Of a DNA stretch of 6,308 nucleotides, positions 1 through 6,183 are shown one piece after another; within the stretch, counting starts at the first letter, position 1; every line of letters starts with the position of its first letter. The position numbers were made by a program, and so were the translations under genes. This stretch comes from JAVVFH01 sp032250585 (GTDB lineage Bacteria; Pseudomonadota; Gammaproteobacteria; Xanthomonadales; SZUA-36). Under the pieces are notes generated by a model that saw only the letters and a list, made by a program, of their open reading frames with translations, had not been told where the DNA came from and ran no database searches. Where the stretch lies: positions 1 through 6,308 of the forward strand of contig JAVVFH010000208.1 of the NCBI GenBank assembly GCA_032250585.1, given 5' to 3'.

Positions 1-266
1 AGCAGCTTCAGCGTCAACTGGTGGAGGCGGGACATCAGGCGCTCGTTTTCCGATGCGATCTGCATCAGGCGCTTGAGTTGACGATCGAGTTCATTGTTGT
101 GTTGACGCAAGCGCTCAACCTGCCGCTCGATCAGCGACGTGGCCACGCCGCTTTCGTGTCCCAGTTCAAGCCGTTCCAGAATCTCGGGGTGGCGGTCGAA
201 GAAGTCCGGGTTTTCGCGCAGATGCTGCGCGATTACTTCGTCCGTTGATGTCCTGGCGTCAGTCAT
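1..266 (-). CDS. DUF484 family protein, 5' part only (3' end outside window)
   Basis: The first 88 codons are visible, read leftward from an ATG at 266; the rest lies beyond base 1. The visible protein starts MTDARTSTDEVIAQHLRENP and continues with the PDFFDRHPEIL motif (about residues 20-30). A SLIERQVERLR segment and a charged helical stretch with SENERLMSRLHQL follow. This is the N-terminal pattern of DUF484 proteins (the YigA family), whose biochemical role is unknown. The start is well supported: AGAGGAG at 279-273 lies 6 bases upstream. The ATG overlaps the dapF stop by 8 bp, so translation is probably coupled. In many gammaproteobacteria DUF484 lies between dapF and xerC, so xerC is the expected next gene, which cannot be seen here. 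The heptad-like Leu/Gln/Arg pattern around residues 50-85 suggests a coiled coil (inference). Confidence 0.88.
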   Translation of the reverse strand, partial: MTDARTSTDEVIAQHLRENPDFFDRHPEILERLELGHESGVATSLIERQVERLRQHNNELDRQLKRLMQIASENERLMSRLHQLTLKL

Positions 267-1089
267 CGATGGCTCCTCTGAAAACGTGCACCGCCGGGCC
301 TTTCATCGTCAGCGGTCCGCCGTTTCCGCGCCACTTTATCATAAGACGACCACCAGGAAGCAGGACCTCCACCGCATCGCCGACGCGTCCGGCGCGGTGG
401 AGGATCGCGACCGCCGCGCAGGCGCCTGACCCGCAGGCCGGGGTTTCCCCGGCACCGCGTTCGACCACGCGCAAACGGATCCGGTCTTCTGCTTCGACCT
501 GTGCGAATCCGATGTTGCAGCCCTCCGGAAAAACAGGCTGTGTGCTCAGGTACGCCCCGATATCTGGAATTTGGGCGTCTTCGATGTTATCCGTCTGTAT
601 CAGCGCGTGTGGATTCCCCAACGATGCGGTGCCGAATTCGAGTCGGCCCCAGGGCGAATCGAGGTGGTAGCGGTGCCCGTCGGGGTCCAGGGCGATGGGG
701 ATGTCGTTTGGGGCGAAACGGGGGTGGCCCATGTCGACTTCGAATTCGCCGTCCGTGCAGCGACGCAGGGATACCGGACCGGCCGGGCTTTGAACCGAAA
801 ACGGGTGGTCGGCGGCCTCGCCGTTCAACTCCAGGTACAGGCCTACGCAGCGAGCGCCGTTGCCGCACTGGCCCGCAGTGCTGCCGTCCGCGTTCCAGAT
901 GTCGTAGCGCACGCGCTGTGCCGGGTCCTCTGCAGGGCGCAGCACGAGCAGCTGATCACAGCCGACGCCCAGCCGCCGGTCGGCAATTTGCCGCGCGGTT
1001 TCACGGCTTGCCGTGAAGTCCTGTTCGCGTGCGTCGATCAGCACGAAGTCGTTGCCGGCGCCGTGCATCTTGTGAAATTCCAGGGGCAT
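259..1089 (-). CDS. dapF: Diaminopimelate epimerase
   Basis: This cytoplasmic enzyme interconverts LL- and meso-diaminopimelate, which supplies meso-DAP for peptidoglycan and the precursor of lysine. The 276-residue protein has the usual family length and all hallmark motifs: KMHGAGNDFVLID at residues 7-19, GVGCDQLL at 41-48, NADGSTAGQCGNGARC at 66-81, and GAGETPACGSGACA at 212-225. The two catalytic cysteines of the cofactor-independent racemase mechanism are Cys75 and Cys219. Nothing essential is missing. The ATG at 1089 lies right before the conserved N-terminal LEFHKMHG segment, although its ribosome binding site is weak. The gene starts 19 bp after the methyltransferase stop and its last 8 bp overlap the DUF484 start, consistent with one transcript. 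The enzyme that would use its product to make lysine, LysA, is not encoded in this window. Confidence 0.98.
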   Translation of the reverse strand: MPLEFHKMHGAGNDFVLIDAREQDFTASRETARQIADRRLGVGCDQLLVLRPAEDPAQRVRYDIWNADGSTAGQCGNGARCVGLYLELNGEAADHPFSVQSPAGPVSLRRCTDGEFEVDMGHPRFAPNDIPIALDPDGHRYHLDSPWGRLEFGTASLGNPHALIQTDNIEDAQIPDIGAYLSTQPVFPEGCNIGFAQVEAEDRIRLRVVERGAGETPACGSGACAAVAILHRAGRVGDAVEVLLPGGRLMIKWRGNGGPLTMKGPAVHVFRGAIDD

Positions 1090-1108
1090 CGTGCTCGCTG
1101 TCCGGTCG

Positions 1109-1777
1109 TCAGGCCTGCAGCCGGCCGCTGACGGTGAAGTGCCGGTCGCTGGGGGTTTCGATTTTCAGGCGGTCGAGACCCGCACTCAGCAGTTGTGCGC
1201 TGATTTCGACCGGTGTGTAGGCAGCCAGCAGGGAATTATAAAAATCCTCCCGCAGAATGTCGGGGGCGCCGGCGGCGTATTCATCCACCAACCGCTGCGC
1301 TGCGGTCTCGCTTTCGGGCCGCATCAGATCCATGACCTGCACGGCGGCGCCAGGTGCGCCAAGCTGGAGCACGCTGTCCCATAGAATACGCGGGTTCGGT
1401 AGATGGTGCAGCAGGCTGTTGCTGATCAGTGCCTGCCACGAGCGAGCGGGCAGCCCGGGATCGGGCAGGTAAGCGAGACGGAAGGTCACGCGCGAAGCCG
1501 CTTCGCTGTTTTCCAGTCGCGACTGCGCCAGATTCAGCATATTGGGGCCGGCATCCAGGCCGGTAATGCGCCAGCCCGGGTACAGGGCGGCCATGCGCAA
1601 GGTGATGTCGCCCGGCCCACAGCCCAGGTCCGCCATCTCACCTGCGGGTGGAAGGTCGGGAAAATGCTGTTGGAATCGTTGCGTGAAAAGGTTGTTGGCA
1701 GCCTCGAAATCGGCTTCCGCGTACGCGCGGGTCTGCGCTTCGCTGTCCATCAGTTCAGGCTCGGGGCGTCGGCGCAT
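1109..1777 (-). CDS. Class I SAM-dependent methyltransferase of unknown substrate
   Basis: With the ATG at 1777 the protein is 222 residues long. It has a Rossmann-type SAM-binding domain: motif I DLGCGPGDITLRMA at about residues 50-63, the acidic motif II GLDAGPNML at 73-81 (Asp75 probably binds the ribose), and SNSLLHHLPNP at about 119-129, the usual post-motif segment of the Methyltransf_25/11 type. The C-terminus ends with a beta-strand-like HFTVSGRL segment. The substrate cannot be read from the sequence; the fold is compatible with a small-molecule, quinone or lipid substrate. Three in-frame ATGs exist, at 1795, 1777 and 1750. I chose 1777 because GAGGA lies 5 bases upstream. The 1750 start begins just before the segment SEAQTRAYAEADF and is also possible. 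The gene overlaps the end of the lipoprotein gene by 23 bp and lies 19 bp before dapF, in the position often held by lysA. Confidence 0.88.
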   Translation of the reverse strand: MRRRPEPELMDSEAQTRAYAEADFEAANNLFTQRFQQHFPDLPPAGEMADLGCGPGDITLRMAALYPGWRITGLDAGPNMLNLAQSRLENSEAASRVTFRLAYLPDPGLPARSWQALISNSLLHHLPNPRILWDSVLQLGAPGAAVQVMDLMRPESETAAQRLVDEYAAGAPDILREDFYNSLLAAYTPVEISAQLLSAGLDRLKIETPSDRHFTVSGRLQA

Positions 1778-1925
1778 CGTCGTCCTCGCTGGCATCCGGT
1801 TGCGTTTCGGCGGGCGCGGGTGGCGGCGCGCGGTCAGGTGTTTCGGGCAGGTACAGCGGGCCGCGCTGTCCGCAGGCGGCCAGCACCAGTGAGCCGCACA
1901 GCAACAGCGGCAAAAAGCGGCTCAT
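1755..1925 (-). CDS. lptM: LptM-type small lipoprotein (YifL/LppL family)
   Basis: This short protein (56 residues from the ATG at 1925) has a hydrophobic signal segment, SRFLPLLLCGSLVLAAC, ending in a lipobox LAAC. Cys18 would be lipidated after signal peptidase II cleavage. It is followed at once by GQRGPLYLP, the signature of LptM/YifL proteins (E. coli has CGLKGPLYFP). The tail is rich in Pro, Ala, Asp and Glu and probably disordered. In E. coli, LptM assists maturation of the outer-membrane LPS translocon LptD/LptE; the same role is inferred here. The position upstream of dapF is the family's usual context. An earlier in-frame ATG at 1964 would give 69 residues with a basic N-terminal extension and a long 30-residue signal peptide. 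I prefer 1925 because the signal peptide then has normal length. Neither start has a good ribosome binding site. Confidence 0.86.
   Translation of the reverse strand: MSRFLPLLLCGSLVLAACGQRGPLYLPETPDRAPPPAPAETQPDASEDDDAPTPRA
1783..1787 (-). promoter_or_regulatory. Ribosome binding site deciding the methyltransferase start
   Basis: The minus strand reads GAGGA here, 5 bases before the ATG at 1777. It lies inside the end of the lipoprotein gene. Neither the ATG at 1795 nor the one at 1750 has an equally good site, so this favours 1777 as the start. Confidence 0.5.
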
Positions 1926-1986
1926 CGATGAGCTCGCTGACGCGCGTTTTTCGATTCGTTTCATGGGCTACGGGTCAAGTCAGGGC

Positions 1987-1998
1987 TGCTACACTATA
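1987..1998. promoter_or_regulatory. Candidate overlapping divergent -10 elements
   Basis: On the plus strand TGCTACACT (1987-1995) resembles an extended -10 element for the esterase gene. On the minus strand the same bases hold TATAGT (1998-1993), a good -10 hexamer facing lptM. No convincing -35 box is seen at 17 bp for either. This is a by-eye motif match in a region that must contain promoters for two divergent units, so it is plausible but unproven. Confidence 0.35.
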
Positions 1999-2002
1999 CG
2001 CC

Positions 2003-2704
2003 ATGAGTACGCGAGAATCAGCCACCAGCTCCGCCGTAGCGGCAGCGCTGGAGACCGTGGAAATCCCGAGCGGTCCGGATCCCGACGCCGCGGTCATCTG
2101 GCTGCATGGCCTGGGTGCCGACGGCCACGATTTCGAACCGATCGTCCCCCACCTGCAATGGCCGGGCGCGCCGGCCATCCGCTACGTGTTTCCGCATGCG
2201 CCGGTCAGGCCGGTGACCCTCAACGGCGGCGTGCCGATGCGCGCCTGGTACGACATCATCAGCCTGAGTTCGGATCGCAACCAGGACGAGCAGGGCATCA
2301 TGACCAGCGTCCGTCAGACCGAGTCACTGATCCGGGCACAGCGCGAGCGGGGGATCGCCTCGGAGCGCATCGTCGTGGCAGGTTTCTCGCAAGGCGGCGC
2401 GATTGCCCTGCTGGCGGCCCTGCGTTATCGCGAACCGCTGGCCGGCCTGGTCGCGTTGTCGACCTACCTGCTGCTCGGCGCGCGGCTCGAATCGGAGGTG
2501 CACGAGGCAAACCGCGGCCTGCCGGTTTTCGTCGGCCACGGCAGTCAGGATCCGATGGTACCGATCGCCTTGGGAGAAGAGACCGCCACGCGGTTGCGTG
2601 AACTGTCGTACCCCGTGGAGTGGCACAGCTACGCAATGCCCCATGCCGTATGTCCCGAGGAGATTTCCGATCTCAAGGCGTGGCTGCGCGCGAGGCTCGG
2701 CTGA
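2003..2704 (+). CDS. Carboxylesterase / alpha/beta hydrolase (Abhydrolase_2 family)
   Basis: The 233-residue cytoplasmic protein (no signal peptide seen) belongs to the phospholipase/carboxylesterase family that includes Pseudomonas fluorescens carboxylesterase II. Members hydrolyse short- to medium-chain carboxylic esters and some act as acyl-protein thioesterases; the natural substrate here is unknown. The family motif LHGLGADGHDFEPIVP is at residues 34-49 and FPHAPVRPVT at 63-72. The catalytic triad can be assigned: Ser129 in GFSQGG, Asp183 in GSQDPMVP and His214 in MPHAV. The open frame extends far upstream, but the ATG at 2003 gives the normal family length, and upstream sequence runs antisense through lptM and the methyltransferase. 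There is no Shine-Dalgarno sequence before the ATG, and a -10-like element ends 7 bases upstream. The kinase gene begins 5 bp after the stop, so the esterase is probably the first gene of that operon. Confidence 0.95.
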   Translation: MSTRESATSSAVAAALETVEIPSGPDPDAAVIWLHGLGADGHDFEPIVPHLQWPGAPAIRYVFPHAPVRPVTLNGGVPMRAWYDIISLSSDRNQDEQGIMTSVRQTESLIRAQRERGIASERIVVAGFSQGGAIALLAALRYREPLAGLVALSTYLLLGARLESEVHEANRGLPVFVGHGSQDPMVPIALGEETATRLRELSYPVEWHSYAMPHAVCPEEISDLKAWLRARLG

Positions 2705-2709
2705 ACGCC

Positions 2710-3774
2710 ATGGCCGGCGTGGTGCGAAAAGAGACGCAGGCGCGGGCCATCGGCATTTACCCGCCTTCGTTTTGCGACTGGCGACTGTTGCTGGCCGTGA
2801 TGGTAATCACCGAGGTATCCGTGGTGCTGGTCGGCATCGGCCATGGCCGCTTTCCCGGTTGGCAGTGGCTGGCTACCGTCACCCTGTATGCGCAGTGGAT
2901 GGCCCTGTTCTGTGCGGCGGGCCTGTGTGTGAGCAGCGGTTGGACAAGCCGTCTGTCGGCACGCGGCGCGTGGTTCGGCAGTTGGATCTTCTCCCTGGTA
3001 CTGGCCACGGTTTTTAGCCTGGCGGTGTGGACGGCCGGCCAGAAACTGCTTCCCGGGCGCATCGAGGGGGGGGCACTTGGCTTCGTTTTCAGTAGCGTGT
3101 TCGCAGTGGCGTTGGTGGGAGTCGTGTTTTTTCGTTACCTGCTGATCCGGGCCCGCTGGCGTTCGGAACTGATGGCCCAGGCCGAGGCGAGGGTGCAGGC
3201 CCTGCAGGCCCGCATTCGGCCGCACTTTCTGTTCAACAGCCTCAATACCGTCGCCAGCCTGATTCCGGATGATCCGAAAAATGCCGAGGCGGCGATATTG
3301 GATCTGGCGGATATTTTTCGCGGCAGCATGCGCCGGACAGATCGGCAGATTCCATTGGTTGACGAACTGCAGCTGGCGCGCCAGTACCTGGCAATGGAAA
3401 AACGGCGGCTGGGAGAGCGCCTCGAGATCGACTGGCGCGTCGATGAATTGCCGCCACACGCGTCGGTGCTGCCGCTGATGCTTCAGCCGCTGCTGGAGAA
3501 TGCGCTCGCTCATGGCGTGCAGTGCCGTGCGGAAGGCGGCAAAATTGTCGTGTATGGACGCGCCGAGGGGGACCAGGTCGTCATCACCATCGCCAATCCC
3601 CTGGCGCCGGAGGGGGTTGCTACCGGTGGGAACGGCATGGCGGTGGACAACATCCGTGAGCGGCTGGCGCTGGCCTTCGGTGCGCGCGCGAGCCTGTGGA
3701 CCAACCAGGATCGGGAGCAGTTTTACGCCGTGCTGAGCTTCCCCCATATTGCCTATGAACATACTGATCGTTGA
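2710..3774 (+). CDS. algZ: Membrane sensor histidine kinase, LytS/AlgZ (FimS) type
   Basis: This 354-residue inner-membrane protein is close in length to Pseudomonas AlgZ/FimS. Four hydrophobic segments lie at about residues 24-42, 53-75, 88-110 and 122-146. They are followed by a His_kinase (PF06580) domain with RIRPHFLFNSLNTVASLI, His172 being the probable phosphorylation site. A C-terminal ATPase-like domain has an N-box QPLLENALAHG (Asn264) and a shortened G-box GGNGMAVDNIRERL at about 306-319. No periplasmic sensor domain is visible, so the signal may be sensed within the membrane. It should phosphorylate the LytTR regulator encoded next, whose start it overlaps by 20 bp. The start at 2710 is the ATG just after the esterase stop; an upstream extension inside the esterase is unlikely. 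An eight-G run lies at 3066-3073, in the loop before the fourth membrane segment. The symbol rests on domain layout and the adjacent algR/hemC genes. Confidence 0.92.
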   Translation: MAGVVRKETQARAIGIYPPSFCDWRLLLAVMVITEVSVVLVGIGHGRFPGWQWLATVTLYAQWMALFCAAGLCVSSGWTSRLSARGAWFGSWIFSLVLATVFSLAVWTAGQKLLPGRIEGGALGFVFSSVFAVALVGVVFFRYLLIRARWRSELMAQAEARVQALQARIRPHFLFNSLNTVASLIPDDPKNAEAAILDLADIFRGSMRRTDRQIPLVDELQLARQYLAMEKRRLGERLEIDWRVDELPPHASVLPLMLQPLLENALAHGVQCRAEGGKIVVYGRAEGDQVVITIANPLAPEGVATGGNGMAVDNIRERLALAFGARASLWTNQDREQFYAVLSFPHIAYEHTDR

Positions 3775-4468
3775 TGACGAAACCCCGGCGCGCGACCGCA
3801 TGCGGCGCTTGCTGGAGGACCTCGGCGACTGTGTCGTCGCGGGTGAGGCGGGCAGCGCAGCCGCGGCCCTGGAGTGCATCGGCGTGGTGCGCCCGGATGT
3901 GGTGCTGCTGGACATCTCCATGCCCGGCATGAGCGGGATGTCGCTGGCGCGTGTGCTGCTGGAAGGCGGCGCTTCGCCGGCGGTGATTTTCTGTACCGCT
4001 TACCAGGACCAGGCGCTGCAGGCTTTCGACGTCGAGGCGGTTGATTACCTGGTCAAGCCGGTACGCCCGGAACGGCTGCATCAAGCCCTGGAAAAAGCGC
4101 GCCGTTTTCTCGGCGCAAGCGGCGATCGGCAGGAGGAGGTTTTCCTGCGTTCGACGGTCGGCGGTAATGTCGTGCTGACGCCATTGCACCTCGTGATTTG
4201 CCTGTTGTCCGAAGACAAATACACAACCGTCATCCACGAACAGGGAAGTACTGTGATCGACGATTCGCTGACCGAACTCGAGCAGCGTTTTCCAATGCAG
4301 TTTTTCCGTATTCACCGCAATGCGCTGGTTTCCCGCAAGCACGTCCGCGGGCTGAAGCGAACCCCCGAAGGTGTTGCGCAGGTTGTCCTGAAGGGCACCG
4401 ATCGCAACCCGGAGGTCAGCCGCAGAAATGTGTCTGCCGTGCGCAAACTAATCGCTGAGCTCTCATGA
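3755..4468 (+). CDS. algR: LytTR-family response regulator, AlgR type
   Basis: The 237-residue DNA-binding regulator has an N-terminal receiver domain (about 1-118). Its acidic pocket is Asp8/Asp9, the phospho-acceptor is Asp53 in LLDISMPG, and the switch residues are Thr81 and Lys101 in LVKP. The C-terminal LytTR domain (about 127-234) contains FFRIHRNALVSRKHVRGLKR-type sequence and a closing VSRRNVSAVRKLI helix. LytTR domains bind short direct repeats upstream of target promoters. In Pseudomonas, AlgR controls alginate, type IV pili and other virulence traits; the targets here are unknown. The partner kinase is the upstream gene, overlapping by 20 bp, and the stop overlaps the hemC start as ATGA. 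I chose the ATG at 3755, which gives MNILIVDDE; a TTG two codons earlier is less likely. No strong ribosome binding site is seen, consistent with coupling to kinase translation. Confidence 0.94.
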   Translation: MNILIVDDETPARDRMRRLLEDLGDCVVAGEAGSAAAALECIGVVRPDVVLLDISMPGMSGMSLARVLLEGGASPAVIFCTAYQDQALQAFDVEAVDYLVKPVRPERLHQALEKARRFLGASGDRQEEVFLRSTVGGNVVLTPLHLVICLLSEDKYTTVIHEQGSTVIDDSLTELEQRFPMQFFRIHRNALVSRKHVRGLKRTPEGVAQVVLKGTDRNPEVSRRNVSAVRKLIAELS

Positions 4469-5394
4469 AAAACAAGTTGATCATCGCTACCCGAAAAAGT
4501 GAACTCGCCCTCTGGCAGGCCAGGCACGTGGCCGACCTGCTGCGCAGCCGTCACGCGTCGCTGGAAGTGGAATTGCTGCCGATGGTGACCCGCGGCGACC
4601 TCATCCTGGATCAGCCGCTGGCGCAAATTGGCGGTAAAGGCCTGTTCCTGAAAGAGCTGGAGCGCGCACTGCTCAACGGCGAGGCCGACATCGCGGTGCA
4701 CTCGATGAAGGACGTGCCCGTGGATCTGGTTCCCGGCCTCGTGGTAGACGTCATGCTGAAGCGCGCAAATCCCTTCGATGCGCTGCTCAGCCGCGAGGGG
4801 CTGGCGCTGTCGCGCTTGCCCGCGGGGGCGCGGATCGGCACCAGCAGCCTGCGCCGACAGTGCCAGCTGCGCGCTCTGCGCCCTGACCTGGAGGTGGTGG
4901 ACCTCAGGGGCAACGTCAACACGCGCATCCGCAAGCTGCAGGAAGGGCAGTATGACGCCATCGTGCTTGCCTGCGCCGGCCTGGAGCGGCTGGGGCTGGA
5001 TCACCTGGTCACCGAGACCTTGCGCCCCCCAGCTTGGCTGCCCGCGGCGACGCAGGGCACGATTGGCGTTCAGTGCCGCGAGGCCGACCAGCATGTGATC
5101 GACCTCATCGAACCCCTGCAAGACCCGGACGCCACGCTGTACACGCGGGCCGAGCGCGCCATAGCCACCGCCCTGGAGGGCAGCTGCCAGGTGCCGCTGG
5201 CCGTTTACGCGGCCTGCGAGAACGGCGTGCTGGACATTGTCGCGATGGTTGGCAGGCCCGACGGCAGTAAAGTGCTGCGCAGCGAGCGAAGCGGTCCGGC
5301 CGGCGAGGTGGACCGTTTGGCCGCCGCGGTGGCCGCCGACCTGCGCCAGCAGGGCGCGGCGCGGATCATCGCTGGCCTGAGCCATGGTAAATAA
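4465..5394 (+). CDS. hemC: Porphobilinogen deaminase (hydroxymethylbilane synthase)
   Basis: This cytoplasmic enzyme joins four porphobilinogen units into hydroxymethylbilane, the linear tetrapyrrole for haem, sirohaem and cobalamin. The 309-residue protein has normal length and covers all three domains: IATRKSELALWQARHV at residues 7-22, VTRGD and IGGKGLFLKELE at 41-66, HSMKDVP with catalytic Asp83 at 79-85, GTSSLRRQCQL at 125-135, DLRGNVNTR at 146-154, and EGSCQVPLAVYA at 238-249. Cys241 is the attachment site of the dipyrromethane cofactor. A conserved stretch that reads GQGAVGIECR in E. coli reads TQGTIGVQCR here (196-205), a small departure in an otherwise canonical enzyme. The start overlaps the regulator stop by 4 bp (ATGA) and the end overlaps hemD by 11 bp, so expression is probably coupled to both. 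Confidence 0.98.
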   Translation: MKNKLIIATRKSELALWQARHVADLLRSRHASLEVELLPMVTRGDLILDQPLAQIGGKGLFLKELERALLNGEADIAVHSMKDVPVDLVPGLVVDVMLKRANPFDALLSREGLALSRLPAGARIGTSSLRRQCQLRALRPDLEVVDLRGNVNTRIRKLQEGQYDAIVLACAGLERLGLDHLVTETLRPPAWLPAATQGTIGVQCREADQHVIDLIEPLQDPDATLYTRAERAIATALEGSCQVPLAVYAACENGVLDIVAMVGRPDGSKVLRSERSGPAGEVDRLAAAVAADLRQQGAARIIAGLSHGK

Positions 5395-6157
5395 GCCGGG
5401 TCGGGCCATTTCAGAGGTGTTCATCTCGCGGCCGCAGCCGCAGGCGGGTGAGCTGGCCGTGGAGGTCGAAGCCCTGGGGCTTGAAGCCATCGTGCAGCCG
5501 GCATTCCGCTTCGCTCGCGTGGATCTTGCGACAGAGCAGCCCGAAGCACTGGAAGAAGTACATTCGGTGTCCTCGCCGCTGCTGGTTTTCACCAGCACGC
5601 GCTCGGTGGTCCATGGTCTTGCGCAATTGTCCGCCGAAACATTGCAGGCCGCGCAGGTCGTCGCCATCGGCCCGGCTACGGCCAGGGCCCTCGGCGCCGC
5701 GGGGCTGCGACTGGCGCTGACACCCGGCGATGCCTATACCAGTGAGGCACTGCTGACGCGTCTGGCCGGGCAGCGGGCCGGCCGGTGCGGTCGCTGCGCG
5801 TACATCATCGCCGCGCCCGGCGGGCGTCAAAAACTGGCGGAAGGATTGCAGCAGCTGGGCTGGAAGGTCCGCGTGCTGATGGTGTACCGCGCTCAGCCGC
5901 TGGAGATCGATCCGGCCGTGCCGCAGGCGCTGCGTTCGGCAACGGCTCTGCTGTCGGTGTGGACCAGCGCCAACGCGATAGAATCGCTGGCACGGCGCTT
6001 GCCGTCCACCGCCTGGCAGCGGCTGTGCCGCGGCGAATGGCTGGTCATTTCGGAGCGGCTGCGGGAGCAGGCACGGGTTTACGCGGCCGGCAAGATTCAC
6101 CTGGCTGCCGGGCCCGGCAACACGGACATTCTGCATTCGATACGCTCTGTGCTCTGA
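5384..6157 (+). CDS. hemD: Uroporphyrinogen-III synthase
   Basis: The 257-residue protein matches the poorly conserved HemD family in length and in scattered motifs: FISRPQPQAGELA near the N-terminus (13-25), FTSTRSVVHGL at 69-79, VVAIGPATARALGAAGL at about 92-108, a linker segment LQQLGWKVRVLMVYRA, VWTSANAIESLARRL at about 192-206, VISERLREQA, and a C-terminal AAGPGNTDIL. It cyclises hydroxymethylbilane and inverts ring D to give uroporphyrinogen III, acting on the HemC product. The ATG at 5384 lies within the last codons of hemC (11-bp overlap). It has no clear ribosome binding site, so translation is probably coupled to hemC. An internal GTG at 5417 could also serve as start but would trim the N-terminus to VFISRP. 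Confidence 0.95.
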   Translation: MVNKPGRAISEVFISRPQPQAGELAVEVEALGLEAIVQPAFRFARVDLATEQPEALEEVHSVSSPLLVFTSTRSVVHGLAQLSAETLQAAQVVAIGPATARALGAAGLRLALTPGDAYTSEALLTRLAGQRAGRCGRCAYIIAAPGGRQKLAEGLQQLGWKVRVLMVYRAQPLEIDPAVPQALRSATALLSVWTSANAIESLARRLPSTAWQRLCRGEWLVISERLREQARVYAAGKIHLAAGPGNTDILHSIRSVL

Positions 6158-6176
6158 AGCTCGCGCAGAACGCGTG

Positions 6177-6182
6177 TATATT
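6177..6182 (+). promoter_or_regulatory. Candidate -10 element upstream of the hemX-type gene
   Basis: TATATT matches five of six bases of a sigma-70 -10 hexamer and stands out as the only AT-rich patch in the 44-bp gap between hemD and the GTG start at 6202. The best -35 at 17 bp, CTGAAG (6154-6159), is poor. If used, transcription would start near 6189, inside the ATG-initiated version of the next gene. Weak evidence. Confidence 0.22.
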
Positions 6183-6183
6183 T

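Noticed and set aside
571..1131. A 186-codon plus-strand open frame opposite dapF
   Set aside because: dapF on the minus strand has full-length catalytic motifs. The plus-strand translation resembles no known family.
1952..1964. Possible LytTR/AlgR-type binding site upstream of the esterase (TTCGTTTCA-like)
   Set aside because: It matches the AlgR consensus only partly, and no second direct repeat is seen at the spacing expected for a LytTR site.
1973..1978. TTGACC on the minus strand as a -35 box for lptM
   Set aside because: The bases 16-18 bp downstream (around 1950-1956) do not resemble a -10 hexamer.
1403..2002. Upstream in-frame extension of the esterase by 200 codons
   Set aside because: The region is antisense to the methyltransferase and lptM, adds no esterase motif, and the normal family length is reached from the ATG at 2003.
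2629..3930. A 433-codon open frame on the minus strand opposite the kinase gene
   Set aside because: It mirrors the kinase and the start of the regulator, shows no recognisable domain, is rich in His, Gln, Arg and Pro as expected for antisense of GC-rich coding DNA, and conflicts with two clear genes.
4312..5667. A 451-codon open frame on the minus strand opposite algR, hemC and hemD
   Set aside because: It spans three strongly supported genes on the other strand and has low-complexity composition without any family motif. It is an artefact of high GC third positions.
6158..6183. Possible terminator between hemD and the hemX-type gene
   Set aside because: The CGCG repeats do not form a stable stem followed by a T run; the TATATTT patch is too short and not preceded by a hairpin.
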